Below, one piece after another: positions 5,460 through 6,562 of a DNA stretch of 6,562 bases (the stretch's first letter is position 1; each line of letters begins with the position of its first letter). This DNA comes from Bacteroidota bacterium. GTDB taxonomy: Bacteria; Bacteroidota; Bacteroidia; Bacteroidales; GCA-2748055. The notes under the pieces are model-generated. The model saw nothing but the letters and a program-made list of their open reading frames with translations. It had not been told where the DNA came from and ran no database searches. The stretch lies in contig DAOWNM010000156.1 in NCBI GenBank assembly GCA_030642565.1, positions 1 to 6,562 of the forward strand, given 5' to 3'. The translations under genes were made by a program, and so were the position numbers.

Positions 5460-6562
5460 TCAAACTGGGGCGATTCCAAATCCCGCTTTCTCCAGGTCGT
5501 TCCAGTAGCCGGGATATGATTTGGTCACCACCCCGGGATCTTCAATGGCAATATGTTCCAGACTGATGGCCAGCGGTGCAAAAGCCATGGCCATGCGATG
5601 ATCGTGATAGGTCCGGATCACCGGATCAGGAAGAGGTTCACACCGGATACCATCCCATGCCATCCACTCTCCTCGCGGGTCAGCTGATAACAGAAAACCT
5701 ACCCTCTTTAACTCGGTCTGAAGGGCCAGTATACGGTCGGTCTCTTTCACCCGCAGGGTGGTGGTCCCGGTAAACCGGAACGGTACGCCCAGGGCACAAA
5801 GGGTTACCGCACAGGTCTGAACCAGATCGGGGCAACCTGTAAAATCATATTCAAAATTTACCGGAAGCTCTTTTTTTTGCGAGTGAAGCAAAATTCCCTC
5901 TTCATTGAAGATGGTTGTAACACCCAGCGGCTCAAAAATCTGAACCAGGGCTGCATCTCCCTGCAGGCTCCTCCCGGAGAGGTTGGGAAGGTCGATTTCT
6001 GATCCTGGAAGAAGTGCTGCCACCTGGTACCAGTAGGAGGCACTGCTCCAGTCAGATTCAACCCTGAAATCATCCAGATTATAAGCACCCTGAGGCACCG
6101 TGATCGTTTTTCCATCAAACCGCGCCCCGGCACCACACCGGTTCATCAGCGAAAGGGTCATTTCAATGTAGGTGGCCGATACCACATGGCCCTTTAGTTC
6201 GATGATGAGCCCACCCTCCAGCACAGGTCCAATCATCATCAGTGCACTGATAAACTGGCTGCTGATTCCCGCTTCGATCTTTATGCTGCCGCCAGTCATC
6301 CCTCCACCGGTGATCCTGAGAGGCGGACAACCCTCTCTCTCCAAATATTCTACCCGGGCCCCCATCTGTTTTAAAGCATCTGCCAGCGGGCCAATGGGGC
6401 GCTGCTTCATTCGCCGCGATCCTGTCAAAGTGACTTCGCCCGGCTGTGTGGAGAGGTAGGCAGCCAGAAAACGCATGGCCGTACCGGCATGTCCTACATC
6501 CAATACATTTTCCTCTGTATCAAGGGCTTTGCTTAGAACTACAGTGTCATCACTCTCCGATA
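5460..6562 (-). CDS. aroA: 3-Phosphoshikimate 1-carboxyvinyltransferase (EPSP synthase), 5' end beyond the window
   Basis: This enzyme joins phosphoenolpyruvate to shikimate-3-phosphate in the sixth step of the chorismate pathway. The frame stays open to the right edge; 366 codons are visible, and the first residues (SESDDTVVLSKAL) match the family, so roughly 35-45 N-terminal residues are missing. A TTG at 6503 could be mistaken for a start but lies inside the conserved DVGHAGTAMR block. Counting from the first full visible codon, conserved elements are GHAGTAMR (23-30), RMKQRPIGPL (50-59), SSQF (100-103), DWSSASYW (170-177) and CPD with Asp245, the likely catalytic Asp. They continue with KETDR (272-276; Glu273), DHRMAMAF (320-327) and TKSYPGYW (346-353). 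These match the PEP- and S3P-binding segments of E. coli AroA in order. The protein is cytoplasmic. It converges on tadA across a 184-bp spacer holding an ATPase-like remnant. Confidence 0.95.
   Translation of the reverse strand, partial: SESDDTVVLSKALDTEENVLDVGHAGTAMRFLAAYLSTQPGEVTLTGSRRMKQRPIGPLADALKQMGARVEYLEREGCPPLRITGGGMTGGSIKIEAGISSQFISALMMIGPVLEGGLIIELKGHVVSATYIEMTLSLMNRCGAGARFDGKTITVPQGAYNLDDFRVESDWSSASYWYQVAALLPGSEIDLPNLSGRSLQGDAALVQIFEPLGVTTIFNEEGILLHSQKKELPVNFEYDFTGCPDLVQTCAVTLCALGVPFRFTGTTTLRVKETDRILALQTELKRVGFLLSADPRGEWMAWDGIRCEPLPDPVIRTYHDHRMAMAFAPLAISLEHIAIEDPGVVTKSYPGYWNDLEKAGFGIAPV

Noticed and set aside
6501..6503. TTG at 6503 as the aroA start
   Set aside because: The reading frame stays open to the window edge with conserved EPSP synthase residues upstream, so the true start is outside the window.

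Overview
The window looks like chromosomal DNA of a member of the Bacteroidota. Several genes are preceded by the phylum's TAnnTTTG-type -7 promoter motif, and Shine-Dalgarno sequences are weak or absent. The protein sequences (AspRS beginning MYRTH, EPSP synthase with DVGHAGTAMRFL, and an HGSNAT-like membrane protein) also resemble members of that phylum. This assignment comes from sequence features read by eye, not from a search.

Layout from left to right. Positions 1-416 (minus) hold the 5' part of a membrane acetyltransferase-like gene (HGSNAT/DUF5009 type) that runs off the left edge. Diverging from it is a secreted serine hydrolase of the class C beta-lactamase superfamily (471-1760, plus). 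An 88-bp spacer with a nested inverted repeat follows. It leads into a visibly A/T-richer STAND-like AAA ATPase (1849-2973, plus), whose last 29 bp overlap the 3' end of the convergent aspS (2945-4711, minus). A 105-bp divergent promoter region separates aspS from tadA (4817-5275, plus). Between tadA and the convergent aroA (5460 to the right edge, minus, 5' end missing) lies a 184-bp spacer. It contains an untracked fragment of about 45 codons that resembles the C-terminal end of a DUF4143-type AAA ATPase.

Functionally, aspS, tadA and aroA are housekeeping genes: tRNA aspartylation, wobble inosine formation and chorismate synthesis. They do not form an operon. The ATPase, the ATPase remnant and the nested repeat are the accessory-looking elements, set between or against the housekeeping genes. 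I see no CRISPR array, tRNA, rRNA, transposase or complete novel multi-gene system. The most noteworthy items are the dyad upstream of the solitary ATPase and the decayed DUF4143-like tail.
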